DNA from: Chromatiaceae bacterium
GTDB lineage: Bacteria > Pseudomonadota > Gammaproteobacteria > Chromatiales > Chromatiaceae
Assembly: GCA_024235255.1 (NCBI GenBank)
Contig: JACKMT010000001.1
Coordinates: 620,001-684,000, forward strand
Direction of reading: 5' to 3'
DNA: 64,000 nt
Both the position numbers and the translations under genes were made by a program. Below, one piece after another: positions 7,560-15,876 of the stretch; positions within the stretch are counted from its first letter, which is position 1; each line of letters opens with the position of its first letter. Below the pieces are notes generated by a model, which saw only the letters and a program-made list of their open reading frames with translations, had not been told where the DNA came from and searched no databases.

Positions 7560-9470
7560 TTAATTCGAGCGACGAGCGACCCCAGCTGTCAGCGTCTGCG
7601 AGAATTCATCGATACTCATGCTACCGAAATCTTCACCGCTGCGCGTGCGTACGGCCACCGTCCCATTTTCCACTTCCCGGTCACCCAAAACCAACAGGTA
7701 AGGTACACGGGAAAGCGTATGCTCGCGAATTTTAAAGCCGATCTTCTCGTTTCTCAAGTCCAAATCCACTCTAAAATGCAGCTCCTGCAGTTTTTGGGCC
7801 ACTTTTTTTGCAAATTCGGCCTGCCTGTCGGTAATATTCATCACCACAACCTGGACCGGCGCCAGCCAGAGCGGCAGCGCTCCGGCGGTCTCTTCAATCA
7901 GAATTCCGATGAAACGCTCCAGCGAACCGAGGATAGCCCGGTGCAGCATGACCGGCACCTTGCGGCTGTTGTCATCTGCAATATAGCCGGCATCCAGACG
8001 GCCCGGCATGGAGAAGTCGACCTGCATAGTGCCGCACTGCCAGACCCGGTCCAGACAGTCGCGCAGCGAAAAATCGATCTTGGGACCATAAAAAGCGCCG
8101 TCGCCGGGCTGCAGTTTCCATGCAAGCCCTTTGGCATCGAGCGCCTCTTCCAGCGCCTTCTCCGCCTTGTCCCAGACTGCATCGCTGCCGACCCGCTGCT
8201 CGGGCCGGGTGGACAACGCGATCTGGATATCGGTGAAGCCGAAATCGGCATATATCTCGAACAGCAGATCGACGAATTGCGACACCTCATCCTGAATCTG
8301 ATCTTCGGTGCAGAATATATGCGCGTCGTCCTGGACGAAGTTGCGCACCCGCATCAGACCATGCAGCGTACCGCTCGCTTCATTGCGATGACAGGAACCG
8401 AATTCGGCCAGCCGCAGCGGCAAATCGCGGTAACTCTTGATGCCCTGATTGAACACCTGGACATGGCAGGGGCAGTTCATCGGCTTGATCGCAAAATCCC
8501 GGTTTTCTGATTGGGTGGTGAACATTCCCTCGCGGTACTTTCCCCAATGCCCCGACTTCTCCCACAGGCTGCGGTCGACGATCTGGGGTGTGCGAATCTC
8601 CTGATAGCCGGCGCCGCTGATTTTATCGCGAATATACTGTTCGACGATCCGGTAGACGGCCCAGCCTTTCGGATGCCAGAACACCATGCCGGGGGCCTCC
8701 TCCTGGGTATGGAAGAGGTCCAGCGCCTTACCCAATTTCCGGTGGTCGCGTTTTTCCGCCTCCTCCAGCCGGTACAGGTAGCTCTTGAGCTCCTTTTTAT
8801 TGCGCCAGGCGGTGCCGTAAATCCGTTGCAGCATTTCGTTGTTGGAGTCGCCGCGCCAGTAGGCGCCCGCCAGCTTCATCAGTTTGAAAGCCCCTAGCTT
8901 GCCGGTGGAGGGTACGTGCGGACCACGGCAAAGGTCGGTAAAACTGCCCTGACTGTAGAGCGACAGCTCTTCGTTGGCCGGTATCGACTCGATGATCTCG
9001 GCTTTGTATGCCTCTCCCTGGCCACGGAAGAATCCGACCGCGTCGTCCCGCGACATCACTATCCGGGTGACCGTATAGTCGGCCTTCGCCAGCGCCTGCA
9101 TGCGCGCTTCGATACTCTTCAGATCGTCCTGGGTAAACGGCCGCCCGAACGAAAAATCGTAATAGAAGCCGTCCTGTATGGTAGGTCCGATCGTTACCTG
9201 GGCCGTAGGAAAAAGCTCCTTTACCGCTTGTGCCAGCAGATGGGCGGTCGAATGGCGGATGATCTCCAGTGCATCGTCGTCGCGGTCGGTGACAATCGCA
9301 AGCTCCACGTCCCGAAGCAGTGGGAATGAAAGGTCGACCAGTTTGCCGTTTACGCGACCGGCAAGCGCCGCCTGCGCCAGCCCGGGACCGATGGACGCTG
9401 CGACGTCACGTACGGTTACCGGGTGGTCGAAGGATTTTGAGGTTCCATCGGGTAGGGTAATCAAAGGCAT
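7560..9470 (-). CDS. thrS: Threonyl-tRNA synthetase
   Basis: 636 residues from ATG 9470 (MPLITLPDGTSKSFDHPVTV). An upstream in-frame GTG would add 28 residues that translate leader hairpins and is rejected. It has an N-terminal TGS domain (1-62), the editing domain with HSTAHLLAQAV, the class II core (MNCPCHVQVFNQG; HRNEASGTLHGLMRVRNF; zinc ligands Cys/His/His), and a C-terminal anticodon-binding domain. It charges tRNA-Thr and in E. coli represses its own mRNA. First gene of the cluster; its leader holds three candidate control elements listed separately. Confidence 0.98.
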   Translation of the reverse strand: MPLITLPDGTSKSFDHPVTVRDVAASIGPGLAQAALAGRVNGKLVDLSFPLLRDVELAIVTDRDDDALEIIRHSTAHLLAQAVKELFPTAQVTIGPTIQDGFYYDFSFGRPFTQDDLKSIEARMQALAKADYTVTRIVMSRDDAVGFFRGQGEAYKAEIIESIPANEELSLYSQGSFTDLCRGPHVPSTGKLGAFKLMKLAGAYWRGDSNNEMLQRIYGTAWRNKKELKSYLYRLEEAEKRDHRKLGKALDLFHTQEEAPGMVFWHPKGWAVYRIVEQYIRDKISGAGYQEIRTPQIVDRSLWEKSGHWGKYREGMFTTQSENRDFAIKPMNCPCHVQVFNQGIKSYRDLPLRLAEFGSCHRNEASGTLHGLMRVRNFVQDDAHIFCTEDQIQDEVSQFVDLLFEIYADFGFTDIQIALSTRPEQRVGSDAVWDKAEKALEEALDAKGLAWKLQPGDGAFYGPKIDFSLRDCLDRVWQCGTMQVDFSMPGRLDAGYIADDNSRKVPVMLHRAILGSLERFIGILIEETAGALPLWLAPVQVVVMNITDRQAEFAKKVAQKLQELHFRVDLDLRNEKIGFKIREHTLSRVPYLLVLGDREVENGTVAVRTRSGEDFGSMSIDEFSQTLTAGVARRSN

Positions 9471-9489
9471 GAAACTATGTCTCTCAGTG

Positions 9490-9510
9490 GTGGCCGATAC
9501 GAGGGGCCAC
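9490..9510 (-). promoter_or_regulatory. Hairpin with tRNA-Thr anticodon-like loop in the thrS leader
   Basis: On the minus strand GTGGCC and GGCCAC form a 6-bp stem around the loop CCTCGTATC, which presents U-CGU-A, i.e. U33, the CGU anticodon of tRNA-Thr and A37. It lies just upstream of the SD (GAGAG, plus-strand 9481-9485) and 20 nt before the thrS ATG. E. coli ThrRS represses its own translation by binding a leader stem-loop that mimics the tRNA-Thr anticodon arm, so this is a candidate operator. Binding is inferred. Confidence 0.5.
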
Positions 9511-9515
9511 ATGAA

Positions 9516-9541
9516 TAAAAAACCGGACCTCAAAGTCCGGT
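9516..9541 (-). promoter_or_regulatory. Terminator-like hairpin in the thrS leader
   Basis: Minus-strand arms ACCGGAC and GTCCGGT (7 bp, 6-nt loop) are followed by a run of six T residues. It lies between the thrS promoter at 9603-9630 and the thrS start, so it can act as an attenuator. It is also 200 nt downstream of the molybdopterin oxidoreductase gene and could end that transcript. Confidence 0.7.
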
Positions 9542-9602
9542 CGTAGAAACTCACGCTGATCGATAGCTGATGATATCAATCGAAGCTGCGGTGACAGCGA
9601 CC

Positions 9603-9630
9603 ATTCTAAAAGATCGTCAGATAAAGGCAA
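9603..9630 (-). promoter_or_regulatory. Sigma-70 promoter upstream of thrS
   Basis: Minus-strand -35 TTGCCT (9625-9630), 16-nt spacer, -10 TAGAAT (9603-9608). The predicted start near 9596 gives a leader of about 125 nt that contains the terminator-like hairpin and the anticodon-like hairpin. Confidence 0.55.
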
Positions 9631-9742
9631 ACTTATCGCCGACTCCGGGGTTTTAGTTCGCACTACCTTTGTCGGCGGTCAGCATGACAACTGAAGTTAT
9701 CTGCTCGGATCCTGGTGTCCGGCAGCTGGCTTCTGTTACGCC

Positions 9743-11803
9743 TCATTTGTCGAGTGATTGCACCCAAACAGCGGTATCGTGGAAACCGGCGCCACCGGCA
9801 GGTGCGATCGGGTCCGCGCTGATCAGTGTATTGATGCCTTGCCCACCGGCAAACGCCGATCCCGGCCAGATCCCCTCCACCGCAACCACGCCGCGGGTGA
9901 TACCGGAAAAGAGAGCGGCTTCGAGGCGAACCTCGCCCGACCTGCTGCCGACAGCCACCTTGCCGCCATTTGCAATACCTAACGGCTGCGCATCTTCGGG
10001 GTGCATGCGCAGGCGCGGCTTTTGTTCTTTGGCGAGCGAGCCAGGCGTCTCGCTAAAACTGCTATTCAGAAAGTTGCGCGCCGGCGGCGTGATCAGCCTG
10101 AACGGATACTCCGGACTCGCATTGTCGATCACTTCCCAGTGGTCAGGCAGCTGCGGCATACTCCCGCCCAAGGGGCCGAGGGCATGCCAATCCGGCGCAA
10201 AACGGAAACGCCCGTCAGGCCAGTTGAAGCCGTTCAGAAAATTCATCTCTGCGAAGGTTTTACTGCAGTCTAGCCAACGTGCCTCGGTCATTGCCGCCAG
10301 ATCCGGATAGCCGGATGCCTTTAACGTTGCATCGATGAGTGCCTCTTCACTCATGCCAAAGCCGGGATGTTCTGCACCCAGCCGGTTGGCGAGATCGCAA
10401 ATAACCCGGTGGTTGCTGCGGCACTCACCGGGCGGTGATATCACGGGACGCGACACCTGCAGATGCACTTGGCCATAGGTTTGGTAGAGATCGTTGTGTT
10501 CCGGAAAACAGGTGGCGGGAAGCAGGATATCTGCCATCCGCGCAGTCTCGGTCATAAACTGCTCATGGACGCAGATGAAAAGATCCTCTCTGGCAAAACC
10601 ACGCTGCACCAAGTTGAGATCAGGTGCCACCGCCATCGGATTGGTATTCTGGATAAACAGCGCCCTTACCTCCGGTCCGCCGCGCAGATCTGCTGGATTG
10701 CCGCACAGAATAGCCCCGATCCGCGACATATCCAGCATGCGGGTTCCGGCACGCTGCGCATCCAGACCTTCGATCAACCCTTTGTTCAGCTTGAACAGAT
10801 CGCTGCTACCGAGCAGTGCGCCGCCTCCCGGAAACTGCCAAGCGCCGGTGACTGCCGGCAGACAACTCACGGCGTGGACGTTGAACGCGCCGTTGCGGCT
10901 GCGCGAAAAACCCAGTCCGAGCCGAATAAAGCTGCGCCGGGTCTGGCCATACAACTCGGCGAACTGTTCGATCTTTGCTGCGGGGACACCGGTTATCGCT
11001 GCTGCCCAGGAGGGTGTGCGGGTGGCCAGGTGTGACTCAAACTCCCCTGGTCTATCAGTGTATTTTTCGAGGTAGGTTCGATCGGCATAACCTTTTATAA
11101 ATAGCTGCTGCATCACCGCACAAGCGAGCGCCCCATCGGTGCCCGGACGCGGCTGCAGATGCAGATCCGCTTGCTGCGCCGTAGGCGTCAAATCGGGATC
11201 CACCACCACCAGTTTGGCGGCGCGCTGCTTTTTTGCCTGACTGGCCAACGTCATCACGTTGACCTGAGTCGCGGCAGCATTGCAGCCCCAGATCACAATC
11301 AGGTCGCTGTGGCGCATTTCCCGGGGATCGGCGCCCCAGCCCGCACCGGTTCCCGCGCGCCAACCGGCATATGCCGGCGTGGTACAGATGGTTTTCTCCT
11401 GTCCTGAATACCCCATGACATGGCGCAGCCGATTGATGCCGTCGCGCTGCAACTGCCCCATTGTTCCGGCGTAGTAGTAAGGCCAGACCGCCTCCGGGCC
11501 GTATTCGACTGCAATGCGTGCAAGTTGCGCCGCGACTTCATCCAGCGCCTGGTCCCAGCCGATGGGAATAAAATTTCCGCCACCCCGCTTGCCGATGCGC
11601 TTCAGCGGTCGCATCAAACGATCCGGGTGGTGGACCCGCTCTGCGTAACGCGCAACCTTGGCGCAGATGACCCCCTGGGTGTAGCTATTCTCTTTGGCAC
11701 CATGTATCCGGCCAATGGTTCGATCATCGATTCGTTCCACTTCCAGCGCACAGGCGGACGGACAGTCGTGCGGACAGACACTCGGGAGGAGATCTGAAGT
11801 CAT
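9743..11803 (-). CDS. Molybdopterin-dependent oxidoreductase, substrate unknown
   Basis: 686 residues. The N-terminus carries the [4Fe-4S] motif of the DMSO reductase family (C10, C14, C18, C47 in CPHDCPSAC...VICAK). Molybdopterin domains follow (SDLIVIWGCNAAATQVN; VHEQFMTETARMADILLPAT) and a C-terminal bis-MGD binding domain (about 580-686). Length and layout fit the formate-dehydrogenase/BisC-like catalytic subunits. There is no Tat signal, so it is probably cytoplasmic. No electron-transfer or membrane subunit gene and no chaperone lies beside it. The substrate cannot be named from sequence. It shares its strand with thrS but is separated by a promoter. Confidence 0.85.
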   Translation of the reverse strand: MTSDLLPSVCPHDCPSACALEVERIDDRTIGRIHGAKENSYTQGVICAKVARYAERVHHPDRLMRPLKRIGKRGGGNFIPIGWDQALDEVAAQLARIAVEYGPEAVWPYYYAGTMGQLQRDGINRLRHVMGYSGQEKTICTTPAYAGWRAGTGAGWGADPREMRHSDLIVIWGCNAAATQVNVMTLASQAKKQRAAKLVVVDPDLTPTAQQADLHLQPRPGTDGALACAVMQQLFIKGYADRTYLEKYTDRPGEFESHLATRTPSWAAAITGVPAAKIEQFAELYGQTRRSFIRLGLGFSRSRNGAFNVHAVSCLPAVTGAWQFPGGGALLGSSDLFKLNKGLIEGLDAQRAGTRMLDMSRIGAILCGNPADLRGGPEVRALFIQNTNPMAVAPDLNLVQRGFAREDLFICVHEQFMTETARMADILLPATCFPEHNDLYQTYGQVHLQVSRPVISPPGECRSNHRVICDLANRLGAEHPGFGMSEEALIDATLKASGYPDLAAMTEARWLDCSKTFAEMNFLNGFNWPDGRFRFAPDWHALGPLGGSMPQLPDHWEVIDNASPEYPFRLITPPARNFLNSSFSETPGSLAKEQKPRLRMHPEDAQPLGIANGGKVAVGSRSGEVRLEAALFSGITRGVVAVEGIWPGSAFAGGQGINTLISADPIAPAGGAGFHDTAVWVQSLDK

Positions 11804-11878
11804 CTCTTATGTTCTCGTTGCTGCTTAGAGGTGAAAGACGGAACCACCGATCAGGCTATTTCGGGTAACCCGGGATGA

Positions 11879-12556
11879 CTACTTGACGTCAACCATAAAA
11901 TACTTGGGTTCCGACTGAATATTCAATCCGATACGACCGGTATAGGAGCGGGTCTCATTGGGTTGCAATGAACTGAATTCAACTTTCGATGTCGCATCGA
12001 TTTTTGACAACACCGTCGTTCCCACCTGAATTCCCCGGTCATCGAACAGAAACACGGTTACCGCCGGCGCTATCACATTCAGACTGTCATTATGCAGCAC
12101 GATGCGATACTCGTAATTCTTCGTGTGATTGGTACCGGTCAAAGTAAAACCGATGTTTCTGACGTACTGGTCTTCGATGGTGATGGTTGAGTCGAACTCC
12201 AACAACCTGAGCCCGGGTATGACACCCTTGACCAGAATCTCCTTTTCCGATTTCAGGCGTTCGACTTCGGCGGTCAGATGTTGACTTTCGGAAATTTCCT
12301 GTCGGCTGCTTAATTGGTATTGCAGGAACCGCTCCTCGGTGGCGGCCAGCTTCGCGCTTGCCGCAATCCATCCAAACGTGTTCACCAGGAGCGCTACAGA
12401 GAGCACCGCGATGATAACTCTCAATCTGAATATTTTTTCGATCGATCTGCTATGCCGGCTCCGGCCGGAATACCGCCTGGATTCCCGGTCAGTCGGTACT
12501 GCTGCCTGAGCAGTATCTGTCTGATTGTGCCCTTCTGCGCTCCGGCTCTCTGTCAT
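11879..12556 (-). CDS. Membrane-anchored coiled-coil protein of unknown function
   Basis: 225 residues, not recognised. A polar, Ser/Arg-rich N-terminal tail (1-45) precedes one transmembrane helix (VIIAVLSVALLVNTFGWIAA, about 48-67). A coiled coil of about 35 residues follows (QEISESQHLTAEVERLKSEK), then a beta-rich extracytoplasmic domain (about 115-225) that looks like an immunoglobulin-type or FxLYD-like fold (VLHNDSLNVIAPAVTVFLFD). The topology suggests N-in, C-out in the inner membrane. The SD is weak. It lies 75 nt upstream of the molybdopterin oxidoreductase on the same strand, but nothing else ties the two together. Confidence 0.6.
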   Translation of the reverse strand: MTESRSAEGHNQTDTAQAAVPTDRESRRYSGRSRHSRSIEKIFRLRVIIAVLSVALLVNTFGWIAASAKLAATEERFLQYQLSSRQEISESQHLTAEVERLKSEKEILVKGVIPGLRLLEFDSTITIEDQYVRNIGFTLTGTNHTKNYEYRIVLHNDSLNVIAPAVTVFLFDDRGIQVGTTVLSKIDATSKVEFSSLQPNETRSYTGRIGLNIQSEPKYFMVDVK

Positions 12557-12801
12557 TTTTTGCTTTAACTGCCAGTTTGATCCTGTTTTTTTACAATACT
12601 AACCGCAACCCGGCAGATATCCAATACAAAGCACTGTCTGGCGGTTCCGGCGGCAGCGCTATTTCGCAAGTGATCGCTCACGCAAGCAGTGTAGACGCCG
12701 TTGCCCCACCATTAAAAAAACCGGTAGAACAACAGGCAATTCTCCCAACAAATGCTATTTTTTATTGACCGGTACATAAAAATTCTTTAGTGTTGCCCAA
12801 G

Positions 12802-12829
12802 TTATTTACGTTTACGTAAACGTAAATAA
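12802..12829. promoter_or_regulatory. 28-nt perfect palindrome, candidate MerR (LiuR-like) operator
   Basis: The stretch is its own reverse complement over 28 nt; the core is TTTACGTTTACGTAAA, repeated in overlapping register. It lies 82 nt upstream of the uspA start in the only long non-coding gap of this region (12557-12910). The core matches 13 of 16 positions of the box TTTACGCATACGTCAA on the promoter of the MerR regulator at 39985-40362. A promoter must be nearby, but I could not choose one: TTGACC at 12765-12770 with TAGTGT at 12788 is weak. Confidence 0.7.
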
Positions 12830-12910
12830 AAAACCGAGTTTCCTGCAGCGGTAAGCCAAAACAACACGCAGGATACCTTGCCGAGACGGCGGCTGCAGGA
12901 GAGAACAAAT

Positions 12911-13744
12911 ATGGCATTGAGAGATATCCTGGTGCACATCGACCATACCGCCCCCTGTGAAAAGCGGGTCCGTATCGCCGTCGAGCTGGCTGCCAGCCAG
13001 GGTGCCGAGTTGACCGGGCTCTATTCAAAAGCCAACGCCTTCATGGAGTACCGCACCAGCGGTCTGGAAAAAAGGCGTGAAAAGCATGCCAAAGATAGTG
13101 AAAAATTGCGCGAGCGGTTCGCTCCGATGGCGGAAAAAGCCGACGTCAAGCTGAACTGGATCACCGCTCCCTTCGACCGCAAAGAGGACTTCGTCACCGA
13201 CCAGGTCATCTTCTACACCCAGCACTTCGATCTGGTGGTCGTCGGCCAGTACGACGTCGATATTCACGACGGCAGTGTGCCGCTGGACCTTGCTGAACGA
13301 CTGGTGATGGAATCGGGGCGTCCGGTACTGGTCATCCCCTATGCCGGTAAATTCGATTCGCTGGGGAAACGCGTGGTTGTCGCCTGGAACACAGCACGCG
13401 AGTCGGTGCGCGCACTGAATGATGCCATGCCGATCATGCGCGATGCCAAGAAGGTGAAAGTGGTTGCCATCAACCCACGACAGAAGGGAAAACGCCATGG
13501 CCAGATTCCATCGGCCGACATCGTGCAGCACCTGATCCGACATGGCGTCAACGCGGTAGGCGACTATTTCGATACCAAGGGAGTCGACGAAGGTAATTTG
13601 CTGCTTAATACGGCCGCGGAGGAACGTGCCGACCTGCTGGTGATGGGCGCTTACGGCACCCACCGCTTCCGTGAGCTGATTCTGGGCGGAGCTACCAGCA
13701 CCGTGCTAAAGCAAATGACAACCCCGGTGTTGATGTCGCACTGA
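12911..13744 (+). CDS. Tandem universal stress protein (UspA family)
   Basis: 277 residues from ATG 12911 (SD GGAG, 10 nt upstream); an upstream in-frame ATG adds a non-family tail. Two Usp domains lie in tandem (about 1-145 and 150-277). The second has the nucleotide-binding signature G-x2-G-x9-G-T/S (MGAYGTHRFRELILGGATST), so ATP binding is likely there; the first half is degenerate. It is the first gene of the cluster under the palindrome and precedes an acyl-CoA synthetase by 133 nt. Usp proteins beside acid-degradation genes are common, but the job here is unknown. Confidence 0.88.
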   Translation: MALRDILVHIDHTAPCEKRVRIAVELAASQGAELTGLYSKANAFMEYRTSGLEKRREKHAKDSEKLRERFAPMAEKADVKLNWITAPFDRKEDFVTDQVIFYTQHFDLVVVGQYDVDIHDGSVPLDLAERLVMESGRPVLVIPYAGKFDSLGKRVVVAWNTARESVRALNDAMPIMRDAKKVKVVAINPRQKGKRHGQIPSADIVQHLIRHGVNAVGDYFDTKGVDEGNLLLNTAAEERADLLVMGAYGTHRFRELILGGATSTVLKQMTTPVLMSH

Positions 13745-13877
13745 CCGGCCCGCTAGCGCGGACCACAGTGTGGCCGGCCAGAAACACGGCCGATCAGAGT
13801 AACGCATTAAACCGGACGCAGTAAGCCGGTAAAAGACGCCATAAACGTCATAAGCACATCAGAGAGGAGTTGTGGGA

Positions 13878-15854
13878 ATGTCCTTGTCCCCCGATCGGAA
13901 AGCGACAGTCAACGCTGAGCAGCTCAATACTTTTCCGAAGCTGCTGCTGAATCACGCCAACGTACGCGGCAGAAAAATCGCAATGCGCGAGAAGGATCTC
14001 GGCATCTGGCAGGCGTGGACCTGGCAACAGATCCTGGACGAAGTTCGGGCGCTGGCCTGTGGACTTGCCGCATTGGGTTTTAAAGCGGGAGATAAGCTGG
14101 CTATCATCGGCGACAACCGACCCTGCCTCTACATGAGCATGGCGGCAGCGCAATGCTTGGGCGGCGTTCCGGTTCCGCTCTATCAGGATTCGGTCGCTAA
14201 GGAGATGGCGTTCGTACTCGACAATGCCGACGTCCATTTCGCCATCGTGGAAGATCAGGAGCAGGTGGACAAGCTGCTCGAGATTCGGGACGGAAACGAC
14301 GCCATCGGACATATCCTGTACGACGATCCGCGCGGCATGCGCCATTACGACTTCCCTTTCCTGGACAGCATTGAGCAGGCTCAGAAGCTGGGCCGTGAAT
14401 TTGACCAAGCCAATCCCGGTTTTTTCGAACAACAGGCAAAGGCGGTAGACGGCGATGACATCGCCATTATGTTGTATACCTCTGGAACCACCGGCAATCC
14501 CAAGGGCGTGGTGCTGACCTATGACAACGTCATTATTACCGCTCGTAACGGCATCGTCCGTGAAGGACTTACGGAAAACGAGGAGGTGCTCGCCTACCTG
14601 CCGATGGCCTGGGTCGGCGACAACCTCTTCTCCTACGCCCAATCCTTTGTCGCCGGATTCACCGTCAACTGTCCGGAGAGCGGCGCAACGATCCTGACCG
14701 ATCTGCGCGAGATCGGGCCGACCTACTACTTTGCGCCGCCGCGTGTTTACGAAAACATGCTGACCCAGGTGATGATCCGGATGGAGGACGCCAGCAGGAT
14801 CAAACAGCGCATGTTCCACTATTTCATGGCATTGGCAAAAAGAGTCGGTACGCGGATACTCGACGGCAAAGCGGTCACCTTTGCCGAAAAGCTGCTTTAC
14901 AAACTTGGCAACTTCCTGGTTTACGGCCCCCTGCGCGACGTGCTCGGGCTCAATCGCATCCGCCTCGCCTACACCGCCGGTGAGGCGATCGGACCGGAGA
15001 TCTTCGACTTCTATCGTTCGCTCGGGATCAATATCAAGCAGCTGTACGGCCAGACCGAGGGCATGGTGTTCATCTGCGTGCAACCCGACGGTGAAGTATA
15101 TGCGGATACCGTCGGTACGCCGGCCATCGATGTCGAGGTGAAAATAGACGACAACGGCGAAGTGCTCTACCGCAGTCCCGGTGTTTTCCACTCTTATTAC
15201 AAGAGTCCGGAAGCGACCGCCAAGACCAAAACCGAAGACGGCTGGGTCTATACCGGGGACGCCGGTTATTTCGCCGAAAACGGGCATCTCAAGATCATCG
15301 ACCGCGCCAAGGATGTGGGCAAGCTGCTGGACGGCACCATGTTCGCGCCTAAATATATCGAGAACAAACTGAAGTTCTTCTCCTTCATCAAAGAGGCAGT
15401 GGCATTCGGCGACAGGCGCGAGAACACCTGCATCTTCGTCAACATCGACCTGGAAGCCGTTGGCAACTGGGCGGAACGGCGCAATCTCGGCTACTCCGGC
15501 TATGTCGATCTGGCCGCCCAGCCTGAAGTTTATGACCTGATCCAGGAGTGTGTGGACAAAGTAAACGAGGACCTCTCCCGCGATCCACTGCTGGCAAAAT
15601 CCCAGATCAAGCGTTTTCTGGTGCTGCACAAAGAGCTGGATGCGGATGACGGGGAGTTAACGCGTACCCGCAAGGTGCGGCGCAGCTTCATCGAGGAGCG
15701 CTATGCACCACTGGTGGAGGCACTCTATTCCGATGTGGCCGAGTGTCACATCGAGACCGAAGTCAAGTTCGAGGACGGCCGCACCGGTAAGCTGGCGGCT
15801 GACGTTAAGATCCGCGAAGCCCGGCAGTTTACCCCAGTGGCGAAAGCCAGCTGA
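13878..15854 (+). CDS. AMP-forming acyl-CoA synthetase of the ligase-Liv transporter cluster
   Basis: 658 residues from ATG 13878, preferred over GTG 13872 because AGGAG (13865-13869) is eight bases before the ATG but only two before the GTG. Adenylate-forming enzyme: P-loop YTSGTTGNPKGVV (about 200-212), the YGQTEG motif, TGDAGYF, and the hinge/Lys region DRAKDVGKLLDG. It would activate a carboxylic acid to its CoA thioester using ATP. The size and the helical insertion (FHYFMALAKRVGTRILDGKA) recall long-chain synthetases. Placement directly before LivG suggests that it activates the acid imported by that transporter; the substrate is not known. Confidence 0.9.
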   Translation: MSLSPDRKATVNAEQLNTFPKLLLNHANVRGRKIAMREKDLGIWQAWTWQQILDEVRALACGLAALGFKAGDKLAIIGDNRPCLYMSMAAAQCLGGVPVPLYQDSVAKEMAFVLDNADVHFAIVEDQEQVDKLLEIRDGNDAIGHILYDDPRGMRHYDFPFLDSIEQAQKLGREFDQANPGFFEQQAKAVDGDDIAIMLYTSGTTGNPKGVVLTYDNVIITARNGIVREGLTENEEVLAYLPMAWVGDNLFSYAQSFVAGFTVNCPESGATILTDLREIGPTYYFAPPRVYENMLTQVMIRMEDASRIKQRMFHYFMALAKRVGTRILDGKAVTFAEKLLYKLGNFLVYGPLRDVLGLNRIRLAYTAGEAIGPEIFDFYRSLGINIKQLYGQTEGMVFICVQPDGEVYADTVGTPAIDVEVKIDDNGEVLYRSPGVFHSYYKSPEATAKTKTEDGWVYTGDAGYFAENGHLKIIDRAKDVGKLLDGTMFAPKYIENKLKFFSFIKEAVAFGDRRENTCIFVNIDLEAVGNWAERRNLGYSGYVDLAAQPEVYDLIQECVDKVNEDLSRDPLLAKSQIKRFLVLHKELDADDGELTRTRKVRRSFIEERYAPLVEALYSDVAECHIETEVKFEDGRTGKLAADVKIREARQFTPVAKAS

Positions 15855-15876
15855 AACCAAAAACACAGGATCGAAC

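Noticed and set aside
9471..9554. 28-residue extension of ThrRS, or a Thr-rich leader peptide
   Set aside because: The frame runs through both leader hairpins with no SD before its GTG, and only two adjacent Thr codons occur, too few for a leader peptide.
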